DNA of 64,000 nucleotides from Pipra filicauda (GCF_003945595.2 NW_024104442.1:920619-984618); one strand, 5' to 3'; positions 21,779 to 35,130 are shown, counted from the stretch's first letter. The notes: generated by a model not told the origin, from the sequence alone. Numbers and translations are program-made.

Positions 21779-24700
21779 ACTGGGGCCTGCCCCACCCCCA
21801 TCACACACACACGGCTTCCCACAAACACCGACGGGGGGGAGAGCTGTTCTTATGGCCAACATTCCCAAAACAACAGACAGAGAGGCCGCTCCAGTGTGGT
21901 GGAGCACCTGGCAGTGGCAGCTCGAGTTTGCCCACACCGTGGCAGAGCCCCTCGGCCGAGGGGGTTCCTGGCTCCCTGATCTCGGTGGGCTGTCGCTGGC
22001 TCAGGGATGGCTGGTGCTCAGCCAGGTGAGGTGTGGGACAAGGGCACGGTCCCTGGGCTGTCCAAAGCATGGAACGAAGCTGAAAGTAGGAAACAAGCTT
22101 TCCTGTGCTCAGCCTCACATGCATGAAGAACTGCATCTTCCCAACGGTTTGTCCTGAGCCAACAGTGAGGGGCTGGGGCAACGACGAGCCAGCACTGAGT
22201 CCCTGGGGCAGCTCAGCCCTTCCTGGCCCTTTGGAGCATTCTGGTGGCCGGACAGCTGGGACACGCCAGGGCTACACCGCAGCTGCAGGAGCCTCTGATC
22301 AATGTTTAATGGGCTTTGCCTCTTCTCTTTCCCAGAGACACCCGATCCCGGGGTTTGTATGGCCTTGTCCTGCCTCGTTAGGGGCTTGGGGATGTAATGA
22401 GGGCTCGGGTGTCTCCGTGATGAAAAGCACTTGGTGTTGATTGGCAATGGGTGAGAGCATTGGTAGGGAGTGGGGGCCTGTGCACCCTGAGGTGCTGAGG
22501 CTGAGGGAGTGGGGCTCATCCTTCCCCAGGCTTTGCTCAGACACATCTGAAACCCCCGAAATCGCTGACGTTCCTCTAACCCAGAGGAGGGGCTGGTCCT
22601 CCTCTGGAGCTGCTCCTGCTGTGCCTGGGCTGCGTCGCTGCTGGACAGTGTGAGTCTGGGGGCTCTCCCTCCCTGCTTGTGCTTGGGTGGATCATTGGAT
22701 GTAATGCTGCTTTTTCCCCCGGAGGACAGTTCCACCCTCGAAGCGTGTTGGTGGCAGCAGTGGGTGCTGTGGGGGTGAGTCTGGGCGAGCTGGTCACGAC
22801 CCAGGCACTGCCAGTGAACCATCTCTGTGGGAGCTGCTGCCTTGGCTCGGGAAGCAGGTGAAAGCTCAGGGATGGAGATGAGTGGCTGAAAGATGCTGGA
22901 GCTGTTCAAGCTGAGGCGGCCCTGCTGTGGGGTAAGACAATGTCTGCTTTGTCTGTCTGCCTGAGTCTGCGGCCCCAGGTGCACCCAGCACAGCGGGAGG
23001 GACAGGAGGGCACTGGGACACTGGGGACCATTCCTCTTGCAGGGATGTTTTTTCAGTATCTCCTTGGGACTTGTTCCCCATGGCCTCCCTTCTGCACGTG
23101 TGGAAGCCCTTGGACTCTCAGCACAGTGTCCTGGTGCCTACAGAGAGGTGGGTTCTGCCCTGCCCTGTGGAGCAGCCCCCTGCCCCTGCCCGCTCGATGC
23201 CATCCCAGCACCTCTCAGTGCTGTCTGTGGCCCATTTGATTTGACCTTCGAGTTCCTCAGGTTTTGGGGACCTTTAGCTTTCTTCAGTGTATCCCTGGAG
23301 CTGAGTGTTCCTCAAGGAACAGAGTAGGACTTCTATAGGGTGTGGATTTTTTTTTTTCCCCTGCTACATCATTTCTGGTTCATTCTGACAGGTAAAAGCT
23401 GTGGTTGCTGTAGGCTTGGCTATGGTCTCTGACCTTGTGAGACCTGCTGAGAAAAACAGACTCATCCTACTTGGCAAGGGCATCCTCAGGACCCTTCAGA
23501 GGAGTCCTGGGCAGAAAGTGTGGAGGAAGGTGAGCTGATAACCCTTACTGAGGCTTGGGCCAGTACAGGACCAGCATTCCCCACACAGCTCCAGAACCTG
23601 GTTTGTAAGATGAAAGTAAAGGTCCTGCCAACCTGGGGAAGTTGTTTCCTAGAGCAGTTCTGGGCTCTGTGTCCTCCCAGGGCTGGGTAGTCACCTTCCA
23701 TCTCCATACTGGAGGTGTTACAGCTTCCCCTGGGTCCGTGTTGTGCCCTCATCCTGCCTGGCACCTGCTCTGCCCAGCCCTGGCTGGTGGAGGAATCGAT
23801 GCCAGGGGGGATCCACTCTCCTCATGCCTGGCAGAGCACGCACAGGAGAGAGCATGATTTGCCTTTTCCCACTGGCTCATCTGGGACCTTTAGGAAAGTC
23901 CATGTTTAAAACTGGATTCATTTTTCCGGGCTGTTGCACTTGCCCAGCCTGTAACACTGATTCCTGGCTTTGCTCTTTCCCTGCTGACAGTCTGAACCAC
24001 CTTTGCCATGCGATGTGGCTGCTCGGCTTCATTTTCACATTCCCCAAAAATAGAATTTTGGGAATTGCTGAGTGAGGGGGGAGGCTCCTGAGGCTTTGGG
24101 TGGGCAGCAGGGACCCTACGCTGGCAGGATGGATGGAGACAGGGCAGAGCTATTGCCCCCATGAATCCAGTGCTGTGTGGCACATCTCAAATCTCACATC
24201 ATCAGGCTCTGCCTAACGAAGGTTTCGCATGCTGGTCATGGACATCTGAGCTTGTTGAAGGGAGAATTTATTACAGCTTGTGTGAAAACACTGGAGTCTG
24301 GCCTCCCTGCATCCCTGCATGTGGAGAGCTGGATGCTGCTGGGGCTGCTGAGGTGCAGAGGGAGCACCTGCAAATCCTGCCTGGCCCCGTTGTCCTGGAG
24401 CAGCCGCCCTTCCCGTGTCTGCCGAAGCCCAGCACCCCTGCCTGCCTCCCAGAGCACCGTGCAGGGTGGATTTCCTCCACCCCCCCATGGTGACATGTGT
24501 CTGCGGTCCCACTCTGGTGTGTGATGGATCTGCATGTACAGATTACTGGAATTTGCATAATTTGAATTTTAAATGAATTCCAATTTTTGTGATTGTCAGG
24601 ACTAGTTTTCTTTCTAATAAGCCTTTCCTTTTAGCTCCTCCAAGGCCCGTAGTGCTGTCAGCGATCCCGCCCTGGAGACAGAGGAGCAGTTGATTGCTTT

Positions 24701-26390
24701 TGACACCTGTCTCTCACACGGATCCCTGGCCTTGTCCCAGTCACTCCGGCTGTGATGGAGACATGACCAGGCTGGGACTGTGCTCCGAGACCTTGGTGTG
24801 TTGTTTGGGGTCACTCGGGCATGGCAAGGGCCTGGTTTGGGTTTTGTGCCCTGCTGGCTCTGAGACGGGCAAAGAGGAGCAGGGAGGGGACCTTCTGCAG
24901 TGTCCCTTGCCCAGGGGCAGGAGGAGAGTGACATGGCTGAGTTACAGACTGTGCTGATCTCCTTGTCTTCGCGGGAGAACTGATCATTAAAGGCAGAATT
25001 AACCCTGTTAAACTCAGCATTAACCTCACAGAGCATTAAAGGAGGTCACTAGGCCTGAGTCACTGTCTGTGGTGGCTGCAGGGACAGTCAGTGCAGATCG
25101 CAGCAGGGCTCTGAGGGGATGTAGGCTCTTCCCTCTTCCCCTGGGGAGTTTGAAGGTCTCTGTATCTAGGCCAGTCATTCTGGCATTGCCCACTGACTTT
25201 GTGACATTATAAGGAAACCTTTCAGCCTGATGGCACAGATCCTGCTGCCTCTGGAAGAGGAGGAGCCAGTGGTGCCCAGGGTCCCACCACCTGGATTTGA
25301 GGTCTCTATCCTGACCCCCCAGCTCCTCCCAAACTACATGCTGCTCCCTGTGCACGAGGGAGGAGTTGGCCAGTTTGTGCAGGGGAGATGGAGCAGATCA
25401 ACCCTTGGCATTGCCATGGCATCCCTGGTGCTGCCCCAGCTGCACTTGTGCTTGCTGTACTTCCTCTGTTTTACAAGTAGGTGACTCAAGGTTGTGTTGC
25501 TTCCCTGACTCTGCACTAATTAACTTGACTCTGCGCTCTCATGCACTAATTTATTTTTTAATCATCATTATTTTTTGGGTAGTATTTTTCCAGGCAGTGA
25601 TTCTGATATGAAATGTCTGTGCCCTGCAGGTAACACTTAGAGCACTGTTTGTCTTGGGAGCTCTACAGATGAGCTGAGCAGAGGTAATCCCTGCCTTACA
25701 AAGCCATGATGAAGGAGGAAAGGCAAACCGGGATGGTAGAGCCTGGGCAAGGGGGGCAGCGAGGGGAGGAACTCACTGTGTGGCAGAAACTTGATCACAC
25801 CTGGTGCTCACTGGAGTCACTCACAGGGACTGGGCTGGCATTGGCTGACATGTACCTGTCCAGGTTTTCCTATTCCCATGAATAATGATCAACCCAGAAA
25901 TGCCTCCTGTTGCTGGTGGTCACTGTAGTAATATTGGGGAGCACATGGGTCAGTGCAGAAACCTCCTCACCCCAGAGCAGCACCAATCCGTGGGATGTGA
26001 ATATCCCAGTCTGGGCTTTTGGTGCCAGCTGAGCTGGGCAGAGCCAGAGACCTAGTAGGACATTGGTAGAACTCCACTCTGCTTTATCCCAATGGTTTGG
26101 TCTCGTTCCTAAGTGTGCAGGGACTTCCCAAGTCTGTGGGGTGCAGCCATTTGTCTCCTGTATGCAGCCAGTGCTGGAGGCTTTGGCATGATGCTTTGGT
26201 GACAGTGAAGTTGGTTACCTGCTGTAACCCCACCGGTACCAGTGAAATCCTAGCTCTCTCCTTGCTGTTGGATTCTGTTCTGACACTGCTACAAACCTGG
26301 TTTCAGAAAGTGTCAGCAAACAGCCAGAAAATGCTTGGCTGTGCCTGTAGTTCAGTGTGACAAAAAGAAATAATAATAATAAAAAATTAG
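21779..26390. other. Downstream non-coding 4.6 kb, no exon found
   Basis: Probably the next intron of the gene, given the exon B donor. A 289-codon open frame on the minus strand (22115-22984) looks like chance. AT-rich patches with repeated ATTAA lie near 24.98-25.05 kb and TTTA runs near 25.54-25.59 kb. No CR1 was recognised, which is unusual for a stretch this long in this window. Confidence 0.55.
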
Positions 26391-26557
26391 AATCATAGAG
26401 TCCCAGAATGGTTTGGGTTGGAAGGACCCTTAAAAACGATCTCATTCTACCCTCCTGCCATGAGCAGGGACACCTTTCACTATCCCAGGTTGCTCCAAGC
26501 CCTGTCCAGCCTGGCCTTGGACACTTCCAGGGATGGGGCAGGCACAGCTGCTCTGGG
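26391..26557 (-). mobile_element. CR1 LINE fragment (reverse orientation)
   Basis: AATCATAGAGTCCCAGAATG, then GGTTTGGGTTGGAAGG and the standard order to GGGATGGGGCAGGCACAGC. It follows an ATAATAATAAT simple repeat at about 26.37-26.38 kb. Confidence 0.9.
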
Positions 26558-27734
26558 CTGAACAAATGCCTGTGCAAGAGACAGGTCAGCTGTGCTTGGT
26601 GGGGAGGTGGAGCAGAGCGGTGGGTCTCCCTGGATCCACGTACACACTGCCCCAGCCTCCTGAGCAGAATGGCAGCGAGTGCCTGAAGGAGGTGGGTGCA
26701 AAGGCAGGTGAAGGATGAGCTCTGTGTATCACTCCCTGGGCCCAGCCCCTCCCTGTCACATTGCTCATTTTCTGACTGTTGTTCATTGAGTATTTAAAAA
26801 AACCCAACAACCTGATAAATAATGTGATGTTGGAGACAGAGAGCAGCTCATTCCCCTGAGAGCAGGGAAGAGGCTCCCTGTGAATCACCCCACTTTGCAA
26901 ATTAGTGTGGGAGTGAACAGGCCCAGCGATGCTCCAAACACAGACCTACCCGGCTCATTTCTTTGGTGAACGTGGTTTTATTTCCAACAGCAGCTTGTGA
27001 CGTCCCAGCAGGTTCTTTTTGGTGGCTGTAGTAAAGCAGGGATGGCTTGGGAAAAGGAGAGTGTGCTCTCAGCATTCCCACACAAAGGGAGATGTCTCCT
27101 GTTGGAGGAATTAGGAATTAGAGAGGCAGATTGTGAGGATCACTCCAAGCTGGGCTGGTTCTGTTGGGGTTTGGGACAGTGTGATACATCCCACTTGGGC
27201 AAAGCCAAGCTGGGGCCAGGTATCTGTGACAAACAGCATGGACTGGCTGAGCTGGGGCGGGTGAAGCCTCTCCTGTTTGCTGTCAGTGATGTGGGCCCGG
27301 TGCTGGGCAGGGTGAGAGCACAAGGCTCTACAATAAACACACAGGAACTGTGGGACCCTGAGCTTGAAACTGGAAGGGTTTTTTTGCTGAGGACTACTTT
27401 GGGTTTGATTTCAGTGCTGCTGTTGCGAGGTGGGTACTAGTGAGAACTACATATAATTTTCCAGGGCTTTCCCAAGAAAATATGCAGGCTAGCTTCGGTT
27501 CTTTCCAAATAACTTATGCAAAGTATCATGAAAGAACCTCTAGATTAAAAATACAATCACAATGAAAACCCAGCACGATCTCCCTGCAAACCTGCAGTGA
27601 TTGCTCCCTCTGCTGGCTTTGCTTTGGGGAGGAGAGCCTGGGTCGGGCTGCACAGGGCTGGGGATGCTGTGGGGCACGAGGAGGTGGTGGAGGGAGCATC
27701 CTACGGATTGTCAGAGGTAAAAGCAGTAGCTTCA
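26558..27734. other. Non-coding, no gene supported
   Basis: Contains a 147-codon open frame at 26997-27440 just after an acceptor-like TTTATTTCCAACAG, but the peptide has no recognisable family and no donor in context, so I do not call an exon. Confidence 0.45.
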
Positions 27735-28485
27735 ACAAATCCAACTGCAGGGTCCTGCACTGGGGCCGGGGCAATCACAAGCACAAGTACAGGCAGAGAC
27801 TGGATCAAGAGCAGCCCTGAGGAGAAAGACTTGGGTGTTGGTGGGTGAGGGGCTGGACATGCCCCGGCCGTGTGTGCTGGGACCCAGAAACCCCCCGTGC
27901 CCTGCGCTGATCCCACAGCGTGGGCAGCAGGGGAGGGGGGATTCTGCCCCTCTGCCCCCTCAGGTGAGACCCCCCTGCAGAGCTGCCTCCAGATATGGGG
28001 GAACCAACAGCACAAGGACGTGGAGCTGCTGGAGAGAGTCCAGAGGAGGCCACGGAGATGCTCCAAGGGCTGGAGCCCCTCTGCTCTGGAGCCAGGCTGG
28101 GAGAGCTGGGGGGGTTCACCTGGAGAGGAGAAGGCTCCAGGGAGACCTGAGAGCCCCTTGCAGGGCCTAAAGGGGCTCCAAGAGAGCTGGAGAGGGACTT
28201 GGGACAAGGGATGGAGGGACAGGCCAAGGGGGAATGGCTTCCCACTGCCAGAGGGCAGGGTTAGATGGGATATTGGGAAGGAATTGTTGGCTGTGAGGGT
28301 GGTAAGGCCCTGGCACAGGTTGCCCAGAGAAGCTGTGGCTGCCCCATCCCTGGAAGTGTCCAAGGTCAGGTTGGATGGGGTTTGGATTCACCTGGTCTAG
28401 TGGAAGGTGTCCCTGCCCATGGCAGGGAGTGGAATGAGATGAGCTTTGAGGTCCCTTCCAGCCCAAACCATTCCATGATTCTCTG
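27735..28485 (+). mobile_element. Long CR1 LINE fragment retaining the end of ORF2
   Basis: The longest CR1 copy here. The 5' part encodes, in one frame, a remnant of the CR1 ORF2 tail: the peptide contains GRDWIKSSPEEKDLGV, matching the conserved CR1 motif that follows the reverse-transcriptase core. The frame then breaks. The 3' untranslated region follows in normal order to AACCATTCCATGATTCTCTG. Established knowledge: CR1 ORF2 encodes endonuclease and reverse transcriptase; this copy is a dead, 5'-truncated remnant. Confidence 0.92.
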
Positions 28486-29993
28486 AAGTTTCCAGCCTCT
28501 GATGCATTAACGTTTTGTTTCTTCACGAGGAACATCAAATGCTCAGAGAGCAGCAGGGCTGAGGAGGAGGAGAGCAGAGTCCTTTGCCAACTTCCAGTTT
28601 TACTCTACTTCTTCAAGGAAGACTTGCCAAAAATGTGCACCGTGTCCTTTGGTATGTGAAGTTTGTGTGAAAGAAAAAAATAACCACAGTAATTTAAAAT
28701 AAGTGAGACACTATTTTTGTGAGCTGGTGGGTTCCTCCTCCTCCTCAGGACTGGAGTCTCACAGCGTGAAACTCAAACGAGTTTTTGGGTGGGAGCTGCA
28801 GCCTGGGCGGGGTCTTGGCAGCGCAGGGTGGGCTGGGGATGCTTTGGGCTGCAGCCAGCGATGGTCCATCTGCGTGGAAAACCAAACGCTTTTGGATGCC
28901 TTGATCCTGCTGAGCGCACAAAGACTTGTGCTGGCGGGGCCCAGAGCAGGTTTGGTTGGGGTGAGGAGGTGCCTCTCCCAGTACAGCTTCTCCTCCTTTG
29001 GCTGGCTGTCCCCTCCCAACAGCTGGCTGTGATGGTGACAGTGGCCACACGTCGGCTGCCCAGATCCTTCCTGGCCTCTGTATCCATCCAGGCCCTGGCT
29101 TCTGGGGTTGTTCCTCTTAATCCCAAAGTGCACACTCTGGTGAGTTTTGTCATCCTGATTTCCTTTTCTTCCGTGGTTTAACCACAAGAACGGCTTTGTG
29201 ATGGCAGGTCCCTGGATCCAGCCTGGTCACTGCTCAGACCATGTCCCATCCTCTGCTGACTGTGGGGCCTCTTGGTCCTCCTGCAGACCTTCCTTTTGTG
29301 TCCCTTGGAGATCTGCTCTTCTGCTCTTCCTCTCGAGCATCTTGCTCTTGCTTTCCCAGATCTCAGACAGCAAATCTGTTGTAGTCTGTCCTCTTAGACT
29401 CACAGTCTTTGGGTTTTCCTGATGTGAGGGAGGCAGGTGCCCCAGGTTCATGAGCAAATGCTGCAATCCCCAGATGTCTTTCATTAGCCATTGGAGCGTG
29501 CCAGCGAAGGGAGTACTTTGACAACCTGAGGTTTAAATGCTTCAGAGCACTTTCCCTGCAAGCAAATTCATACAGGGAGGTGCTTGTACCTGAATAAGCC
29601 CTTTGGGACACCCTCTGTGGCTTCATAGAGACTCAAGGATCTGGCAAGTGGATTCAGCTGCAGGCCTGGGAGCATTTGAGTGTAGTGCTATGTGGAGGTG
29701 GCACTTGGTGTGTGCTGGATGCCATCAGCTGGCTGCTGCAAACCTCTCCAGGAGCAGCCTGCCTGGGTTGCTGGATAAATCACCAGTGGGCTGTAAAGAA
29801 TTTTTTTCCTTTAGAAAGCATGGAGCTGTGAGATGCAGTAGCAGCTGTGTGCTGCGAGAGGTCTCTGCAGCACAGCACTTTGTGCACCCAGCACAGAGCG
29901 GCTGCTCCGGCTCCTCTCACCACCCCTGGATGAAGTGCTTCGTTTTACCTACCCCTGCTCTCACTGGAGAGCTCTGAGTTCTCAGCCTCTAAA
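28486..29993. other. Non-coding, no gene seen
   Basis: No exon or recognised repeat. Confidence 0.55.
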
Positions 29994-30275
29994 TCATGGG
30001 ATCTCATACTGGTTGGGGTTGGAAGGGATCTTAAAGCTCATCTTGTTCCATGGGCAGGGACACCTTCCACTAGACCAGGTGAATCCAAATCCCGTCCAAC
30101 CTGACCTTGGACATTTCTAGGGATGGGGCAGCCACAGCTTCTCTGGGCAACCTGTGCCAGGGCCTCCCCACCCTCACAGGGAACAATTTCTAACCCTGCC
30201 CTCTGGCAGTGGGAAGCCATTCCCCCTTGCCCTGTCTGTCCAGGCCCTTGTCCAAAGTCCCTTTCCATCTGTCTC
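29994..30275 (-). mobile_element. CR1 LINE fragment (reverse orientation)
   Basis: Starts CATGGGATCTCATACTGG and runs to GGCCCTTGTCCAAAGTCCC. It has small internal deletions compared with other copies, for example after TCTTGTTCC and after GAACAATTTCT. Confidence 0.9.
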
Positions 30276-30600
30276 GTACCTCAGTCTCCCCACTCCTTGC
30301 ACTTTGGAGCCTGTGGAAAACTACCAGAGCTCCCCAAAGCACGGGGGGGGTCACGGTGTCAGCACGTGGTGGCCACATCTGACTGTCCTTCATTAGTGAT
30401 GCTGTCAGGGCTCTGTGCTCTCCCTGCCCTGCAGCCAACACTTGGCTCTTTGCTGCATCCACTTTCTAGGGTGACCTGTGACCGGGGTGAGTGGTGGGAC
30501 GTGACCCTGGTGCTCCCTGGGCGTGCTCATCCTGCTGCAGGTTCTTGGGTCCCAACACCTCCTGCAGGGTTTGCTGCCTGCTGGGTGTTGCTGGATCTTA

Positions 30601-31085
30601 CAAAATCATGAAATCACAGAATGTGCTGAGTTGGAAGTGACCCACAAGGATTGTCCAATCCAACCCTCACCCCTGCACAGGCCCATCCCCAACAGTCCCA
30701 CCCTGTGCCCCACAGGATCATCCAAACCCTCCTGGAGCTCTGGCAGCCTTGGTGCTGTGCCCACTGCCCTGGGGAGCCTGGTCAGTGCCCAACCACCCTC
30801 GGGGGGAAGAACCTTTTCCTGAGATCCAACCTGACCCTGCCCTGGCACAGCTCCAGCCATTCCCTGGGTGCTGTCCCTGGTCCCCCCAGAGCAGAGCTCA
30901 GTCCCTGCCCCTCCTCTGCCCCTGCCCAGGCAGTTGGAACTGCAGTGAGGTCTCCCCTCAGTCTCCTCCAGCTGAACACACCAAGTGCCCTCAGTGTCCT
31001 CACACAGCTTCAAATCAAGGCCCTTCCCCATCCTCGTTGCCTCCTTTGGACGCTCTCTAATGGCTCAATATCTTCCTTATATCCC
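30601..31085 (-). mobile_element. CR1 LINE fragment, 'cccacaaggat' subfamily (reverse)
   Basis: A different CR1 3' end: AATCACAGAATGTGCTGAGTTG, GTGACCCACAAGGATTG, AACCTTTTCCTGAGATCCAA, CAGTCTCCTCCAGCTGAACA, ending near the CTCTCTAATGGCTCAATATC block. It shares this subfamily with the copies at 34986 and 37065. Confidence 0.92.
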
Positions 31086-33619
31086 AGCTGAGGAGGGAGT
31101 GACTTTGGGGGATGTTGTTACAGACCAGAACCCACACCTGAGCAGAGGTTTTTCTGGCCCACAGATGGCCTTACCTGCCTCTCCCTGCAGCTCCCATGGC
31201 AGAGCTGATCTTCAGCAGCTTCCCTGGCAATGCAGTGTGTGAGGACAGCTGCCACCCTGCCTCACGGGATGCTGGCACGGACAGGGGAGAGCTGATGTGT
31301 CCAACTTGTGTTGCCATGTGTCTCCTTTCCCCCTCTGTGCATCAGTGCCCACCCTGGCACATGGGAACATACTGACAATGTGAGGTTTGTCTGGGCATGA
31401 TCTTGAGCTGGTTGAGCTCCTTGGGGAAGGCTGACAGTGGAAGGCAGAAGGTCCAGTGGAGACTGAGGATGGGGAAAGTTCTCTGCCATCACAGGGTCCC
31501 TGGCAGGGTCTCCACAGGTTCTCTCCCTCACCAAGAGGCTCGTGGTTATGTCTGACACTTCCCAAGGAGCACAGCGAGGTGGAGGCTCTGGGAAGGAGCT
31601 GGCAGTGATCTCAAAGGGGATGTTGGGGCTGGAGATTAAGTGGAGCATTTCCGGTGGGAAAGCTGATGTCTGGGCTCAGGTGTCACCTCACTTTGACAGC
31701 AACAACAGCCCCGTTGCAGTTGGGAAGGATGGAAAAAGAAAGGAACCTGAAACCTAAGAGCTGTTTTGCTATTTACTTTGGTTCTGTTTTTACTCCAAGA
31801 ATAGAAACAAAGACGATGGATTTGCATCACCAGGAGCAACTTGAGGAGGGAGGAGGAAGCGATGGGGCCTCATTAGTGGCAGGAATGTGCTGGCAAGAGG
31901 AGGACCTTGGTGACAGGGAGGTGGTTTGACCTGGGGGTTCCTATTAGCATTTGGTTCGTCTTACTTGTGTTTTATTTTTTTAATGACCAGTTTGTGAGGT
32001 TCAACAAGCAGAGCCTTGTCTCCACAAGGGAGCACTGGCAGAGAGAGCCCAGGGTGTAGCACAGAGGAAGGTGCCCTTGGAGGTGCCCCAGTTGCATAGT
32101 CAGGTCTTGATCTCCTGGAAAGAAAAGGAGATTTATCTCCCTCTATTTAGAGGGCTTTGCATGTTACATGTAAAGCTGTTCTTCCTCGTTCCAGCTGCTG
32201 CAGTGGCATCTCCGGTCTGAGCCTGGTCACACCAGAGGACTCAGAAAGCAGTGGGATGGTGATGGGGTTGCTGTGAGACCTTCAGCCCTGCTGACCCTCA
32301 CCCTGGGGGAGGAAGGGCTGGGGTGGATGCTGTGGCTGAGGAGCTCCTGATTCCTCGTTTCATGGCAAGGGCCGTGCTTGCTGCCAGGCTGATGAATGTG
32401 TCCTTGCTGAAGCCTCCAAGCAGCCCAGGAGAAGGTGACCTGGCACCCAGGAGCAACTGGCAGGGTAACAGAAAGGCAGAATGATGTTTTTGTGGGGTGA
32501 GAACTTCCCTCTGTTTCTTTGGCTGTTACAGAGGTGTCCAAGTGCCAGCATGATAACATTCAACTTCTGGATCTTCCTGTTCCCTGACAGCAGAAATGTT
32601 CCACTTTGTGCTAAGTTTCAGCACTTGTGGACACTTTGAGGAAAGCAGCATGAAACTGCTGTCTTGGAATGACCCTGTGGGCTTCCAGTTTCTCTGTGCG
32701 CTGATGTGGTCCTGGGAAGACCCTACATGCTCCCAGTTTCTTCATGAGGTTTTGGGGTCCTGACACTCTTGTCTAGGCCTCTGTTACCTCCTGGGGAAGA
32801 GAGGGAGGAAACTGGTTGCTGGTGCAGAGCAGATAAGGAGCTCCATGTAAGGAAGCCCCACGGGACATTGATAGGGCCGTGCTGGACCTGGGCCTTGGTT
32901 CAACTCCTGCTGCCTTCCCCCGTGGCAATAACTGCATTGCCTGGTGAGGAGGGGCCACACGTGTGGTCTGTGATTTACCTGGGCTGCAGGGGAGCACGTG
33001 CCCAGCCCGGCTGGGGCTCCTGCTTCTTCCTCTCTGCAGCGGGGGGGATCATTCCCTTTCAGTAGTTGGCCTCTGTGTCTTTATGGGTGGGTTCCTCTTC
33101 CAGGCCTGAAAGTCAACAGCAAACCCTGTCCAAAGCTTGACTGGTTCATGCAGCTTTTTGTTCAGATGACCATTTACTGTTCCTTGTGGCCAGCAGGTAC
33201 CCCTGGTGAGCATCTATGGCATCAGCTCTGGAGCAATAGGATGTGCAGTGGCTGCTTGGGTGGGAGGGTGGAGCATTGGCTGCCCCAAAAAGTAGGGAAA
33301 ATAGAGTCCCAGTGCCTGGTCTGAGAGGGGGCTTGTTCTGACTGTGGGCCTGTGCTTGCTGTGGAAAGGCACCAGGCCCTTTGCACTGGGATCGAGCCTT
33401 GTGATGCTCCAGGAGGAACACACAAACCACACAGTTCCCTGGGAGACTTTCTGTTGTTGAACTTGTTTTTCCTCATGGGGAGGATTTGGACAGGAAGCAG
33501 GAGGGGTGCTAGAGAGTCCTAGAGGGATTCGGGTGAATCCAGCCTTTCCCCCAGACCTCTGGCTGCCCTGTGGCTCTGGTGTGCTCTTACCACATGTTTC
33601 AGGGTGACAATTTGTTCAT
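31086..33619. other. Non-coding 2.5 kb, no gene seen
   Basis: No exon with convincing borders and no classified repeat. Confidence 0.55.
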
Positions 33620-33811
33620 CTCACTTCTGGAAAGCACTGGAACAGGCTGCCTGGAGAGGGTGTGGAGTCTCCCTCACTGGGGGTATTCAAACCCCCCCCG
33701 AACACAATCCTGTGCCATGTGCTCTGGGATGACCCTACTTGAGCAGGGAGATTGGACCAGGTGACCCCTCCAGTGGTTCTTCCAACCTGAACCATTCTGG
33801 GATTCTGTGAC
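33620..33811 (+). mobile_element. CR1 LINE fragment (another subfamily)
   Basis: GGAACAGGCTGCCTGGAGAGG, GTGGAGTCTCCCTCACTGGG, GATTGGACCAGGTGACCCC and the end CCATTCTGGGATTCTGTGAC. The 'aggtgacccctccagtggt' tail marks a CR1 subfamily not otherwise seen in this window. Confidence 0.88.
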
Positions 33812-34985
33812 AATGCTGGTGGTCTGATACAGCATTCCCAGCCTTTCTGCACTGAGCCTGTGAGGAGGCATCTTCTCAGGGAGGTGTAGGCCCTTCTGCC
33901 ATCCTTCCATCTTCTTCCTCAGGGGGCATTGACACCAGAGAGCCTTTTGATGTGATTACACATTGCCTAGTAAATCAGCAAAGCTGCTTTGTCATCTGAG
34001 AAGTTGAGTGGGGAAACTGCAAATCTTCAACTGGGGCATTGCTGTGAGTGAATTAATAACTGGAGCATCCTTGGGCATGGCCTGCTCTGAGTCTGTCCGA
34101 CAGGACACACCGAGCCAGAGACTGAGCACCATGTGACAGGAGCTCTGCCAGCTCTGCCAGCTCCTGGGGCTCATGCACTGATTTAACACCAAACTGGTTT
34201 TAGTTTCCAACATGTTCAGCAGATCAAAGTGTTTTCCTTCCCTACCCATGGCCACAGGCATCCACAGATGACACCGCCGAGCTCCATGGTCTGCGGTGCC
34301 TGACCTCCCTCTGGGGGTGTCTGTCCTCCCTCTGGGGTTGTGTGTCCAGTCAGGGTCCTGCTTTTTGAGTACCCTTTTCTTGCTTTCAGTGGTGACTGAG
34401 AATGCTGAGCTCCAGCCATCTGTCTGTTTGGGCTGGATTTTCAGGGCAATCCTCCAGGACTGTGGTGTGGTGAGGTAGATGTGCCCCAGCACATGTGCCT
34501 GTGGGGTATGGATGGACCTGTTCAGTTTTGGAGCGTTGCTTTCAGCTTTACAAGGGTGAGCTGCTCTTTTCAGGCCTGCAGCCCTTGAGACAGTGACAGG
34601 CTCAGCTTTGTCTGGGGTTGGGCTTTGAGCCCTTGTGGGAGCAGCAGATTGGGATGGGCTGTGCTTGGCACCCGCAGTCCCTCTGGTGCTTGTCCATCCT
34701 GCTGGTGCCACTACAGTTGGGTTTGGTTTGTGCTCCTTGTTTTCTGTGTGTGCCCCATCATGGGGTTATGGGTCTGACAAAAGCCCAGGTGCCTGTCTTG
34801 GAGGAGCATCAGTGGAGCTGGGAGAGCCACCGGGAGCCCGAGTATACTGCAAATGCTTTACTGTGGAAATTAATGACCTTGCTGAGAAAAGGCTGATTTT
34901 TCATCCTGGGAAGGAAATAAGTGAGGAAGTTACTGTCACAGAGTGGTGAGGAAACTCAGTAAAGCGGTCTGGGAGCGTCCCAGGG
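33812..34985. other. Non-coding, no gene seen
   Basis: No supported exon. A short duplicated CCTCCCTCTGGGG motif occurs near 34.31-34.34 kb. Confidence 0.55.
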
Positions 34986-35130
34986 CAGAATCACAGAAAC
35001 ATAGAATCTTCTGAGTGGGAAGGGACCCACAAGGATCATTGAGTTCAACTCCTGGCCCTGCACAGGACACCCCAACAATCCCATCCCATGCCTGAGAGTG
35101 TTGTCCAAATACTCCCCGAACTCTGAAAAC
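34986..35130 (-). mobile_element. CR1 LINE fragment, 'cccacaaggat' subfamily (reverse)
   Basis: AGAATCACAGAAACATAGAAT, GGGACCCACAAGGATCATTG and AGAGTGTTGTCCAAATACTCC. It ends near GAACTCTG. Confidence 0.9.

Noticed and set aside
22115..22984. A 289-codon open frame on the minus strand, the longest in the window
   Set aside because: It has low-complexity Ser/Pro/Gln-rich composition and no domain, and it lies on the opposite strand just past exon B in GC-rich DNA where chance open frames are common.
26997..27440. A 147-codon open frame after an acceptor-like sequence
   Set aside because: No recognisable family and no clear donor. The phase does fit exon B's phase-0 end loosely, but the composition is not convincing.
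27701..28363. A 220-codon minus-strand open frame
   Set aside because: It is antisense to a CR1 element; the same peptide pieces recur at many CR1 copies.
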